A stretch of DNA of 64,000 nt from an uncultured Porphyromonadaceae bacterium (GTDB lineage Bacteria; Bacteroidota; Bacteroidia; Bacteroidales; Paludibacteraceae), in contig CASEAJ010000044.1 of the NCBI GenBank assembly GCA_949285425.1, positions 50,163-114,162 of the forward strand, written 5' to 3'. The position numbers and the translations under genes are program-made. The first letter of the stretch is position 1. Each line of letters begins with the position of its first letter. Shown one piece after another: positions 1 to 7,952 of the stretch. The notes under the pieces are model-generated. The model saw nothing but the letters and a program-made list of their open reading frames with translations. It was not told where the DNA came from and did no database searches.

Positions 1-1
1 G

Positions 2-1249
2 CAACTCCAGCGCAACAACCTGATTGCCAACAGCAGTGCCGACAATCCTTTCATTCGCGATTTGGACCATTCCCTGACCTCCATCCGCGAATCCATCCTG
101 GTTTCGCTCGACAACCTCATCAACACCCTCGGCGTGCAGATAGACCTCATGAAGCGCAACGAGCAGGAAACGAAAGAACTCATTGCGGCCGGTCCGGCCC
201 AGGCCAAATACCTCTTGTCGGTTGAACGCCAACAGAAGGTCAAGGAAGCACTTTACCTCTTCCTGTTGCAGAAACGCGAAGAAAACGAGTTGTCGCAAAC
301 CTTCACCGCTTACAACACACGGGTCATCAATCCTCCTTCCGGCAGTCCGTTGCCTACCGAGCCGAAGAAAGGCAGCATTCTGCTCATGGCCTTGGCCATA
401 GGCCTGTTCCTGCCGGTGGTGGTGCTGTTCCTCATCGAAATGATGGACACCACCGTGCGCAGCCGGAAAGACCTGGAAGAACTGAGCATTCCTTTTGTCG
501 GTGAAATACCCCTGTGCGAGTCAAAGAAGAAACTGTCCCACACTTCTTCTACCGATTTGGTGGTCAGGGAGAAAGGGCGCGATGTGGTGAACGAAGCTTT
601 CCGCATTGTACGTACCAATCTTGAATTTATGGATGGCGGCAAGGAGCGCGGACGTACCATACTTATAACGTCCATGAATCCCGGTAGCGGAAAAACCTTC
701 GTGTCGTTGAACCTGGCCCTGTCGTTTGCCATCAAGGGCAAGAAGGTGCTGCTCATTGACCTTGACATGCGTCGGAAATCATTGAGCGACCATGTCGACA
801 AACGGGTACGGACCGGCATTTCCAATTATCTGGCCGAACAGATAGACGATTTGGACAGCATCATTCTGCATGCACCTCTCCATGCCAATCTCGATGTGAT
901 ACCCGTCGGCACCGTTCCGCCCAATCCCACCGAACTGCTCTTCAGCGGCCGTCTGAAACTTATGTTGGCCGAACTGCGTAAGGAGTATGACCTCATTTTC
1001 ATTGACTGTCCGCCGTCTGAAATCGTAGCCGATGTGGCCATTGTCAACGAGTATGCCCACATGATGCTGTTCATTGTCCGTGCCGGACTGTTCGAACGCA
1101 GCATGTTGCCCGACCTGGACAATCTGTATACGTCTCACAAATACAAGAACATGTCGCTTGTACTTAACGGTACCAAGTCGCGCCATGCCCGTCAGTATTA
1201 CGGTAAATATTACGGCAAGTACTACGGTAAATACTATTATAGCAAATAG
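2..1249 (+). CDS. Wzz/BY-kinase polysaccharide chain-length regulator, 5'-truncated
   Basis: C-terminal 415 residues of an inner-membrane chain-length determinant fused to a bacterial tyrosine kinase; the frame is open to the window edge, so the N-terminal membrane and periplasmic part is missing. Visible in order: a periplasmic coiled-coil end, a Pro-rich stretch (INPPSGSPLPTEP), the second membrane helix (about nt 380-440), then the cytoplasmic ATPase with Walker A (NPGSGKT, about nt 673-693), Walker A' (LLIDLDMRRKS) and Walker B (LIFIDCPP, about nt 1000). It ends in a Tyr cluster of repeated YYGK units, the usual autophosphorylation tail. Family knowledge: such proteins set capsule/EPS chain length with Wzy and Wzx. 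It heads the polysaccharide locus, directly upstream of the rhamnose genes. Confidence 0.93.
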   Translation, partial: QLQRNNLIANSSADNPFIRDLDHSLTSIRESILVSLDNLINTLGVQIDLMKRNEQETKELIAAGPAQAKYLLSVERQQKVKEALYLFLLQKREENELSQTFTAYNTRVINPPSGSPLPTEPKKGSILLMALAIGLFLPVVVLFLIEMMDTTVRSRKDLEELSIPFVGEIPLCESKKKLSHTSSTDLVVREKGRDVVNEAFRIVRTNLEFMDGGKERGRTILITSMNPGSGKTFVSLNLALSFAIKGKKVLLIDLDMRRKSLSDHVDKRVRTGISNYLAEQIDDLDSIILHAPLHANLDVIPVGTVPPNPTELLFSGRLKLMLAELRKEYDLIFIDCPPSEIVADVAIVNEYAHMMLFIVRAGLFERSMLPDLDNLYTSHKYKNMSLVLNGTKSRHARQYYGKYYGKYYGKYYYSK

Positions 1250-1254
1250 AGGGC

Positions 1255-1397
1255 AATGAACAATTAACAATGAACAATTGAAAATGAGGAGCGGGTAGTG
1301 GAGAGAATTATTAATTGTTAATGATTAGCTGTCACTCTCTACTGTCTACTGTCAACTGTCAACTGTCACTTGTAACTCGTCACTCGTCACTATCAAC
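1255..1397. repeat. composite heptad array (spacer 1)
   Basis: Intergenic low-complexity tract of 7-bp period: AT-rich words (AACAATT/AATTGTT), one GGAGCGGGTAGTGG segment, then CTGTCAA/CTCGTCA words in the reverse orientation running towards the rfbA start codon. Confidence 0.8.
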
Positions 1398-1422
1398 AAA
1401 AACAACTCATAACAGAATAAAT

Positions 1423-2307
1423 ATGAAAGGAATCGTATTGGCAGGGGGTAGCGGAACCCGTCTTTATCCGATAACCAAAGGAGTAAGCAAACAGCTGTTG
1501 CCGGTTTATGACAAACCGATGGTCTATTATCCGGTGTCGGTCCTGATGTTGGCTGGCATTCGCGACATTCTCATTATTTCGACGCCGGCCGATCTTCCCG
1601 GCTTCAAACGTCTGTTGGGCGATGGTTCCGACTATGGAGTACACTTTGAGTATGCCGAGCAACCCTCGCCCGACGGTCTGGCCCAGGCATTCATCATTGG
1701 TGAACAGTTCATCGGCAACGATTCGGTATGTCTGGTGCTGGGCGACAACATTTTCCATGGTGTCGGTTTCTCGCAACTGCTGAAGGAAGCCGTGCACAAT
1801 GTCGACGTGGATCATAAGGCCACGGTGTTCGGTTATTGGGTCGATGACCCCCAGCGTTACGGTGTGGCCGAGTTCGACGGCGAAGGCAACTGCCTTTCCA
1901 TCGAAGAAAAGCCCGAACACCCTAAGTCCAACTATGCCGTGGTGGGACTTTATTTTTATCCCAACAAAGTGGTGCAGATAGCCAAATCCATCAAGCCGTC
2001 GGCTCGTGGCGAACTCGAAATCACCACTGTCAATCAGGAATTTTTGCAGGTTGGCGAACTGAAGGTGCAGACTTTGGGACGCGGCTTTGCCTGGCTCGAT
2101 ACCGGCACGCACGACTCGCTGGCCGAAGCCTCCATTTTTGTAGAGGTCATTGAAAAGCGGCAGGGCTTGAAGATTGCCTGCCTCGAAGGCATTGCCTACC
2201 GTCAGGGTTGGATTACCGAAGAACGCATGCGTGCCCTGGCCCAACCCATGATCAAGAACCAGTACGGCCAATACCTGCTCAAAGTCATTGACGAACTGAA
2301 CCGGTGA
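1423..2307 (+). CDS. rfbA: glucose-1-phosphate thymidylyltransferase (RmlA)
   Basis: 294-residue enzyme forming dTDP-glucose from glucose-1-phosphate and dTTP, first step of dTDP-L-rhamnose synthesis in the cytoplasm. The nucleotide-binding signature [11 protein letters not shown] lies at residues 8-18, followed by the family's [15 protein letters not shown] and LGDNIFHG motifs; length fits RmlA. The frame is open further upstream, but those codons lie in the heptad repeat tract, and the ATG at 1423 begins exactly at the conserved [13 protein letters not shown] start, so it is preferred. First of four rhamnose genes (A, C, D, B), here separated by repeat spacers and one unrelated small gene instead of forming a tight operon. 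Confidence 0.97.
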   Translation: MKGIVLAGGSGTRLYPITKGVSKQLLPVYDKPMVYYPVSVLMLAGIRDILIISTPADLPGFKRLLGDGSDYGVHFEYAEQPSPDGLAQAFIIGEQFIGNDSVCLVLGDNIFHGVGFSQLLKEAVHNVDVDHKATVFGYWVDDPQRYGVAEFDGEGNCLSIEEKPEHPKSNYAVVGLYFYPNKVVQIAKSIKPSARGELEITTVNQEFLQVGELKVQTLGRGFAWLDTGTHDSLAEASIFVEVIEKRQGLKIACLEGIAYRQGWITEERMRALAQPMIKNQYGQYLLKVIDELNR

Positions 2308-2311
2308 TGGA

Positions 2312-2362
2312 TTTTTTAGTGATGAGTGACAAGTGACGAGTGACAAGTTTTTTAGTGGCAAG
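2312..2362. repeat. heptad array (spacer 2)
   Basis: Short spacer of TGACRAG-type 7-bp words directly after the rfbA stop codon, in the + orientation. Confidence 0.75.
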
Positions 2363-2364
2363 TA

Positions 2365-2736
2365 ATGAACACACATAAAGACTTATTGGTTTGGCAAAGG
2401 AGTATAGACTTGGTTGTGATGATATACGAAGTAACAAGGTCGTTTCCTCAAAGCGAATTATTTGCCTTGACAAGTCAGATACGGCGTAGTGCCACATCTA
2501 TTCCAGCGAATATTGCCGAAGGTGCTGGACGTATGAGCCAAAACGAATGGAATTATTTTTTGCATATAGCTTTAGGGTCTGCCACTGAACTGGAAACCCA
2601 TTTAATCATAGCAGAAAGATTAAAATATATAGAAGGAGAGCTCTTTAATGAATTACATGCTAGTCTGACAGAAATAATCAGAATGCTTTCAGGGCTGATA
2701 AAATCATTAAAAAAATCCAAACCTCTCCAAGACTAA
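2365..2736 (+). CDS. four-helix-bundle protein (S23/IVP-like family)
   Basis: 123-residue all-helical protein of the four-helix-bundle family first described from 23S rRNA intervening sequences. Diagnostic stretches are LLVWQRSIDLVVMIYEVT near the N-terminus, a central SQIRRSATSIPANIAEG block (about residues 37-53) and FLHIALGSATELETHL. Cytoplasmic; function unknown, with structural kinship to the Avd accessory protein of diversity-generating retroelements, but no reverse transcriptase or variable repeat is visible here. More AT-rich than the rfb genes on either side and bracketed by heptad arrays, so it looks like an insertion into the rhamnose cluster. Similar genes are common inside Bacteroidetes surface-polysaccharide loci. 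Confidence 0.88.
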   Translation: MNTHKDLLVWQRSIDLVVMIYEVTRSFPQSELFALTSQIRRSATSIPANIAEGAGRMSQNEWNYFLHIALGSATELETHLIIAERLKYIEGELFNELHASLTEIIRMLSGLIKSLKKSKPLQD

Positions 2737-2739
2737 ATA

Positions 2740-2815
2740 ATTTGTCATTCGTCAACTGTCACTTGTCACTCGTCACTCGTTAACTGTCAACTATTAACTC
2801 TCAACCACTAACAAC
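2740..2815. repeat. heptad array (spacer 3)
   Basis: TTGTCAC/TCGTCAC/CTGTCAA words of 7-bp period in reverse orientation, running up to the rfbC start. The spacer after rfbC carries the complementary words, so rfbC is bracketed by inverted arrays. Confidence 0.8.
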
Positions 2816-2823
2816 AAACTTTT

Positions 2824-3390
2824 ATGAACGTTATAAAAACAGCCATTGAAGGGGTGGTCATCATCGAACCCCGTATTTTCAAGGATGACCGTGGTTATTT
2901 TTTCGAAAGTTTCTCGCAACGCGAGTTTGAAGAAAAAGTACGTAAAATCACTTTTGTACAAGACAACGAAAGCATGTCCTCCTATGGAGTGATGCGCGGC
3001 TTGCATTTCCAGCGTCCGCCCTTTGCCCAGAGCAAGCTCGTGCGTTGTGTCAAGGGGGCCGTGCTCGATGTGGCGGTCGACATCCGCAAAGGTTCGCCCA
3101 CCTACGGGCAATACGTAGCCGTCGAACTCACCGAAGACAACCACCGTCAGTTTTTCATTCCTCAGGGCTTTGCCCACGGCTTTGCCGTGTTGAGCGATGT
3201 GGCCGTGTTCCAGTACAAGTGCGACAATTTCTATCACCCCGAAGCCGACGGAGGTATCAGCATTCTCGACAACAGCCTCGGCATCGACTGGCACATTCCC
3301 ACCGACAAGGCCATTCTCAGCGAAAAAGACTTGAAACACGCCGTGCTGGCCGATTTCGACTCACCGTTCGAATATGAATGTTTCAAGTAG
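2824..3390 (+). CDS. rfbC: dTDP-4-dehydrorhamnose 3,5-epimerase (RmlC)
   Basis: 188-residue cupin-fold epimerase converting dTDP-4-keto-6-deoxyglucose to dTDP-4-keto-rhamnose (third step). Family motifs are in order: DRGYFFESF, RGLHFQ (residues 58-63, containing the catalytic His) and FFIPQGFAHGF (about residues 111-121). Normal length and ATG start. It sits between the four-helix-bundle gene and rfbD and is flanked on both sides by heptad arrays in opposite orientation. Confidence 0.97.
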   Translation: MNVIKTAIEGVVIIEPRIFKDDRGYFFESFSQREFEEKVRKITFVQDNESMSSYGVMRGLHFQRPPFAQSKLVRCVKGAVLDVAVDIRKGSPTYGQYVAVELTEDNHRQFFIPQGFAHGFAVLSDVAVFQYKCDNFYHPEADGGISILDNSLGIDWHIPTDKAILSEKDLKHAVLADFDSPFEYECFK

Positions 3391-3534
3391 TGACGAGTGA
3401 CAGTGACGAGTTACAAGTGACAGTTGACAGTGGAGAGTGACAGCTAATCATTAACAATTAATAATCCTCCCCGCTCCTCGCTATTTAACACTAAACATTG
3501 AACATTAAACATTAATAATTAATCATTGATCATT
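3388..3534. repeat. composite heptad array (spacer 4)
   Basis: Three word families in fixed order: TGACGAG/TGACAGT words after the rfbC stop, a CCCGCTCCTCGCT segment, then AAACATT/AATCATT words ending at the rfbD start codon. Confidence 0.82.
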
Positions 3535-3535
3535 A

Positions 3536-4447
3536 ATGAACGTATTGGTAACCGGAGCCAACGGACAACTTGGCAATGAAATGCGCCTCATCGCACCGAA
3601 CACACCGTTTCATTATGTGTTTACCGATGTGGTGCCGGCCGAAGGGCACGAAACGCTGATGCTCGACATCACCGACCTCGAGGCTGTGCGTGAAACAGTA
3701 AAAAAGTATGACATAGACTGCATAGTGAACTGTGCGGCCTATACCAATGTCGACAAGGCCGAAACCGACGAGGATTTTTGCCGGCTGCTCAATGCCGCCG
3801 CACCCGAAAACCTGGCGGTTGCCATGAAGGAAGTGAACGGACTTCTGGTGCATGTCTCCACCGACTACGTGTTTGGAGGCGACCCATACAACCTGCCTTG
3901 CCGCGAAACCCAGCAGGGCACACCTACCGGAGTGTACGGACGCACCAAACTCGAAGGCGAGCAGCGCATCAGGGCTGTAGCTTGCAAGCACGTCATTCTG
4001 CGTACCGCATGGCTCTATTCCGAGTTCGGCAAGAACTTTGTGAAAACCATGCTTCAGCTCACTGCCACCAAGCCCCAGCTCAAGGTGGTGTTCGACCAGG
4101 CCGGCACACCCACCTATGCCTACGACCTGGCTTTGGCCATTCAGACCGTGCTGGCCGACTATGCCGCCCAACCCGAAGGCGACACTTACGTCCGCACCGG
4201 CATCTACCACTTCAGCAACGAAGGCGTGTGCTCGTGGTACGATTTCACCAAGACCATCGCCTCACTGGCCGGCCACACCTCCTGCGACATCCAGCCCTGC
4301 CACAGCGACGAGTTCCCCAGTCCGGTGAAGCGTCCGGCCTATTCCGTGCTCGACAAAACCAAAATCAAGGAAACCTTCGGCCTGCACATTCCCTATTGGG
4401 TCGACTCGCTGAAGGTCTGCATGCAGCGCATGTCCGCCCACGCATGA
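3536..4447 (+). CDS. rfbD: dTDP-4-dehydrorhamnose reductase (RmlD)
   Basis: 303-residue short-chain dehydrogenase that reduces dTDP-4-keto-rhamnose with NAD(P)H, the last step to dTDP-L-rhamnose. The Rossmann motif GANGQLG is at residues 7-13, STDYVF follows at about 105, and the catalytic YGRTK (YxxxK) is near residue 134. Normal length. rfbB follows after 42 bp without a heptad array, so D and B are probably co-transcribed. Confidence 0.97.
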   Translation: MNVLVTGANGQLGNEMRLIAPNTPFHYVFTDVVPAEGHETLMLDITDLEAVRETVKKYDIDCIVNCAAYTNVDKAETDEDFCRLLNAAAPENLAVAMKEVNGLLVHVSTDYVFGGDPYNLPCRETQQGTPTGVYGRTKLEGEQRIRAVACKHVILRTAWLYSEFGKNFVKTMLQLTATKPQLKVVFDQAGTPTYAYDLALAIQTVLADYAAQPEGDTYVRTGIYHFSNEGVCSWYDFTKTIASLAGHTSCDIQPCHSDEFPSPVKRPAYSVLDKTKIKETFGLHIPYWVDSLKVCMQRMSAHA

Positions 4448-4489
4448 CTATTTAATCATCTCAACGCATAACGATTAATCAACCGAACA

Positions 4490-5635
4490 ATGGATTTTAA
4501 ACGTAACATCATCATCACCGGCGGTGCCGGCTTCATTGGCAGCCACGTGGTCCGCCTGTTTGTCAACAAGTATCCCGACTATCACATCATCAACCTCGAC
4601 AAACTCACCTATGCCGGTAACCTGGCCAACCTCAAGGACATCGAAGACCGCCCCAACTACACGTTTGTGAAGATGGACATTTGCGACTTCGACGCCTTCT
4701 ACCTCCTCATGCAGCAACATCATGTCGATGGCATCATCCACCTGGCCGCCGAAAGCCATGTCGACCGCAGCATCAAGGACCCCTTCACCTTTGCCCGTAC
4801 CAATGTCATGGGCACCCTGTCGCTGCTGCAGGCCGCCAAGCTCTATTGGGAAAGCCTGCCCGAAAAGTACGAAGGCAAACGCTTCTACCACATTTCTACC
4901 GACGAGGTGTACGGTGCCTTGCAGCTGAGCCACCCCGAAGGCATCGAGCCTCCGTTCACTACCACGGCCTCCTCTTCCGAACATCACCTGGCCTATGGCA
5001 CCGACTTCTTCTACGAAGATACCAAATACAACCCCCACAGTCCCTACAGTGCCTCCAAAGCCTCGTCCGACCATTTCGTACGTGCCTTCCACGACACCTA
5101 CGGCATGCCCACCATCGTCACCAACTGTTCCAACAACTACGGTCCCTACCAGTTCCCCGAAAAGCTCATACCGCTTTTCATTAACAACATCCGCCACCGC
5201 AAGCCTCTGCCCGTCTACGGCAAGGGCGAAAATGTGCGCGACTGGCTCTATGTCGAAGACCACGCACGTGCCATCGACCTCATTTTCCATCAGGGACAGA
5301 TAGCCGAAACCTATAACATCGGCGGGTTCAACGAGTGGAAGAACATCGACATCGTCAAGGTGGTTATCCGCACCGTCGACCGTCTGCTGGGACGCCGCGA
5401 GGACGAGGACATGGACCTCATCACCTATGTCACCGACCGTGCCGGACATGACTTGCGCTATGCCATCGACAGCACCAAGCTGCAGAAGGAACTGGGCTGG
5501 GAACCGAGCCTCCAGTTCGAGGAAGGCATTGAGAAAACCGTCCGCTGGTATCTTGACAACCAGGCCTGGATGGACCACATCACTTCCGGCGAATACGAAA
5601 AGTATTACGAGGAAATGTACGGAGATAGGAGCTAA
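4490..5635 (+). CDS. rfbB: dTDP-glucose 4,6-dehydratase (RmlB)
   Basis: 381-residue extended SDR enzyme making dTDP-4-keto-6-deoxyglucose from dTDP-glucose (second step). The NAD-binding TGGAGFIGSH is at residues 10-19, HLAAESHVDRS near 84-94, STDEVYG near 137, and the catalytic YSASK at 186-190. Slightly long for the family because of an insert between the TDEVYG and YxxxK motifs, as in many Bacteroidetes RmlB proteins. It closes the rhamnose cluster; a long repeat-filled spacer follows. Confidence 0.97.
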   Translation: MDFKRNIIITGGAGFIGSHVVRLFVNKYPDYHIINLDKLTYAGNLANLKDIEDRPNYTFVKMDICDFDAFYLLMQQHHVDGIIHLAAESHVDRSIKDPFTFARTNVMGTLSLLQAAKLYWESLPEKYEGKRFYHISTDEVYGALQLSHPEGIEPPFTTTASSSEHHLAYGTDFFYEDTKYNPHSPYSASKASSDHFVRAFHDTYGMPTIVTNCSNNYGPYQFPEKLIPLFINNIRHRKPLPVYGKGENVRDWLYVEDHARAIDLIFHQGQIAETYNIGGFNEWKNIDIVKVVIRTVDRLLGRREDEDMDLITYVTDRAGHDLRYAIDSTKLQKELGWEPSLQFEEGIEKTVRWYLDNQAWMDHITSGEYEKYYEEMYGDRS

Positions 5636-5672
5636 GAGTGACGAGTGACAAGTTAACAGTCACTAGTGAGAA

Positions 5673-5732
5673 GTCCAAAGCCTGAAGGACTGCAAGCTCA
5701 CAGCGTGGGGTAACGCCCTACGGCAGAGTGAC
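5673..5732 (+). repeat. 59-bp-class dispersed repeat, copy 1
   Basis: Shares the core GCAAGCTCACAGCGTGGGG and CGCCCTACGGCAGAGTGAC with 11781-11839, with few mismatches. No coding sense was found; both copies lie inside heptad arrays between polysaccharide genes. Confidence 0.75.
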
Positions 5733-5749
5733 GGGCGGGTAGTGAGTTG

Positions 5750-5788
5750 TGTCAGTAGCGACGTACCGTGGTGCGTCTGTGTCGGTAG
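5750..5788 (+). repeat. 40-bp dyad repeat, copy 1 of 5
   Basis: Contains the imperfect palindrome AGACGTACCGTGGTGCGTCT (here with a one-base variant), flanked by GTGTCRGTAG words. Other copies: 7856-7894, 27815-27853, 29533-29571, and inverted at 32471-32510. Confidence 0.8.
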
Positions 5789-5866
5789 TGACAAGTGACA
5801 GCTAATCATTAATCATTAATCATTGATAATTGATAATTAATCATTAACCATTAACCACTAAACTAT

Positions 5867-5956
5867 CTTCCCGCTCCTTTAGAAATATCCTACGAGACCG
5901 GAAACGGGTGACTTCCCGCTCCTTTAGAAATATCCTACGAGACCGGAAACGGGTGA
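5867..5956 (+). repeat. 45-bp perfect tandem duplication
   Basis: Two adjacent copies (5867-5911 and 5912-5956) of a 45-bp segment beginning CTTCCCGCTCCTTTAGAAAT and ending GGAAACGGGTGA, immediately upstream of the AlbA/ATPase gene. The length is a multiple of three, so an upstream in-frame extension of that gene remains open through it. Confidence 0.9.
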
Positions 5957-5988
5957 CGGTTGAACATAAAAGAACAGAAAATAGTCAA

Positions 5989-7830
5989 ATGGATACGCTT
6001 GACATAAAAGTATTGTTGCAGATAGGAGAACGTATTACGTTTGAATGTAAGAAAGCTGAAACGCAAATTCCGAAATCGGTTTGGGAAACCTATTCTTCTT
6101 TTGCCAATACGGTTGGAGGAACTATTTTGTTGGGAGTAACCGAACACCCGGAAGAAACTGAATTTGAAAAACGGTTTGAAATAACAGGAGTCGCCCATCC
6201 TCAGAAACTGAAAAAAGACTTTTTTGATACACTGAACAGTAATAAAGTAAGTCGTAACATTTTGACAGATGCGGATGTTGAAATAGTTCAGTATGGTAAA
6301 CATTCCTTGCTGTCTATCCGTGTGCCTCAGGCGGATTACCGCCAGCGTCCTGTTTATATCAATGGTAACATGATGAATGGCTCCTTTAAACGCAATTATG
6401 AAGGAGATTACCATTGTACGGAGGATGATGTAAAAGCCATGATTCGTGATGCGAATGATAGTGGCAATGATTCATTGTTGTTGGAAAATTATACGTTGGA
6501 CGACATCGATCTGAATACACTTGCTGCCTATAGAAACAGGTTCCGTACGGCGAATCCGGATCATGTGTGGAATAATTATTCGGACAAGGATTTTCTTTTG
6601 AATATGGGAGGTTACACCATTGACCGGAATACACGCAGGGAAGGGCTTACTTTGGCCGGGTTGTTGATGTTTGGAAAGGGCTTGCCTATAAGGGAACGTT
6701 TTGACAACATCCGTATGGACTATCTGGACATGACGAATTTACAGCCGGATAGTCGTTGGAGTGACCGTCTTACGTATGATGGTCGTTGGGAAAACAATCT
6801 GTACAATTTCTTTACTCGTGTATTGTCAAAACTGGTGAGCGATTTGAAACGGCCTTTCAAGTTAGAAGGAATGGAACGGATTGATGATACTCCCGTTCAT
6901 AAGGCGGTTCGTGAGGCATTGACCAATTTGGTTATTCATTCCGATTATATGATTACGGGTATCCTTAGAGTTGAAAAGCACGATGATTGTTTTGTCTTTT
7001 CCAATCCGGGAACATTGAAAATACCGGTTATGGATATTTATGCAGGAGGACATTCGAAGGCCAGGAATCCGAACATGCAGGCCATGTTGCGGATGATAGG
7101 TTTTGGAGATAACATAGGGTCAGGTTTTCCAACTATTTTAGACGCATGGAAAAGGGAAAATTGGCGCAGGCCTGTTTTGGAAGAACGTTCCGAATTACAT
7201 TTGGTGGAATTGACTCTTTCCATGACCTCGTTGATACCGGAAGAATGTCATGTCACTTTGCAGAGTATTTATGGCGATGAATATGCCGGACTTGACAAGG
7301 AGAGCCAGTTGGTCTTGGCAACAGCTGTTACAACGGGAAGCATTTCAAATTATCACACACAACAATTGCTTGGAAAGAACCCATTGGAGGCGGGTAAGAT
7401 ATTGTGTACATTGGTGGCTAAAGGAATGTTGCTCTCGACAAACAAAGGTCGCTGGACTTCCTATTCAATCAATTACGATTATGGTCAGGGAGTAAAAGAC
7501 CAGGAACAGAAAAGTCAAGGAGTAGAAAAGTCAAGGAGTAAAAGTCAAGGAGTAAAAGTCAAGGAGCAGAAAAGTCAAGGAGCAGAAAAGTCAGGAAGTA
7601 GAGGTAGGGGTATGCTGCAAAGGAAGCAAGATATAAAGAATTTGTTAATGGTTTATTGCCGGCAGCCACGTACATTGCGGGAAATAGCAGACTATTTAGG
7701 ATATTCCGACAAGTATAGAATGAAGAAAGTATATATAGATCCTATCCTTGGTGAACTGTTGAAAATGACTTCTTCCGAAAGCAAGAATAATCCCACGCAG
7801 AAATATGTGACGATGAATAGGGAGGAGTGA
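5989..7830 (+). CDS. AlbA_2 (Schlafen-type) DNA-binding / HATPase-like regulator
   Basis: 613-residue cytoplasmic protein of the AlbA_2 plus GHKL-ATPase family. The N-terminal AlbA_2 domain covers about residues 1-150 (FECKKAE, FANTVGGTILLGV). A GHKL-like ATPase follows at about 300-400 (REALTNLVIHSDY, VFSNPG, ARNPNMQ, GFGDNIGSGF). The C-terminal part is winged-helix-like and is split by a Lys/Ser/Gln-rich tract (about residues 503-540) built from repeats. ATG 5989 is preferred; the frame extends to a GTG at 5908, but that part is only the 45-bp duplication. Family members are usually called putative transcriptional regulators. Its place in a capsule locus suggests locus control or passenger cargo, which is inference. 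Confidence 0.82.
   Translation: MDTLDIKVLLQIGERITFECKKAETQIPKSVWETYSSFANTVGGTILLGVTEHPEETEFEKRFEITGVAHPQKLKKDFFDTLNSNKVSRNILTDADVEIVQYGKHSLLSIRVPQADYRQRPVYINGNMMNGSFKRNYEGDYHCTEDDVKAMIRDANDSGNDSLLLENYTLDDIDLNTLAAYRNRFRTANPDHVWNNYSDKDFLLNMGGYTIDRNTRREGLTLAGLLMFGKGLPIRERFDNIRMDYLDMTNLQPDSRWSDRLTYDGRWENNLYNFFTRVLSKLVSDLKRPFKLEGMERIDDTPVHKAVREALTNLVIHSDYMITGILRVEKHDDCFVFSNPGTLKIPVMDIYAGGHSKARNPNMQAMLRMIGFGDNIGSGFPTILDAWKRENWRRPVLEERSELHLVELTLSMTSLIPEECHVTLQSIYGDEYAGLDKESQLVLATAVTTGSISNYHTQQLLGKNPLEAGKILCTLVAKGMLLSTNKGRWTSYSINYDYGQGVKDQEQKSQGVEKSRSKSQGVKVKEQKSQGAEKSGSRGRGMLQRKQDIKNLLMVYCRQPRTLREIADYLGYSDKYRMKKVYIDPILGELLKMTSSESKNNPTQKYVTMNREE
7495..7606 (+). repeat. intragenic GTCAAGGAG repeats (coding)
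   Basis: Variants of AAAAGTCAAGGAGTAGA recur about six times with 15-18 bp spacing, encoding a charged, low-complexity linker (KSQGVEKS-like) before the last domain of the AlbA/ATPase protein. All units keep the frame. Confidence 0.85.
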
Positions 7831-7950
7831 CGAGCGAGTAGCGGGGAGCGGGTAGTGTCAGTAGCGACGTACCGTGGTGCGTCTGTGTCGGTAGAGACAA
7901 GTGACAGCTAATCATTAATAATTGATCATTGAACATTAATCATTGATTAC
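7827..7950. repeat. composite heptad array with dyad repeat (spacer)
   Basis: Order: GACGAGCG and AGTAGCGGGGAGCGGGTAG words, the 40-bp dyad repeat (7856-7894), GTGACAGC, then AATCATT/AACATTA words directly before the flippase start. Confidence 0.8.
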
Positions 7951-7952
7951 TT

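Larger units (their letters stand above)
5634..5866. repeat. repeat-filled spacer: heptad array, 59-bp repeat and 40-bp dyad repeat
   Basis: 353 bp without a gene lie between rfbB and the next start. They hold TGACRAG words, a 59-bp-class repeat (5673-5732, second copy at 11781-11839), the GACGTACCGTGGTGCGTC dyad repeat (5750-5788) and AATCATT-type heptads up to 5866, followed by a 45-bp tandem duplication. Confidence 0.8.

Noticed and set aside
1393..2376. 327-codon - strand frame over rfbA
   Set aside because: Antisense shadow of a clear RmlA gene, with repeat-derived ends.
2365..2736. Diversity-generating retroelement accessory gene (avd)
   Set aside because: Only the general four-helix-bundle family fits; no reverse transcriptase, template repeat or variable repeat is nearby.
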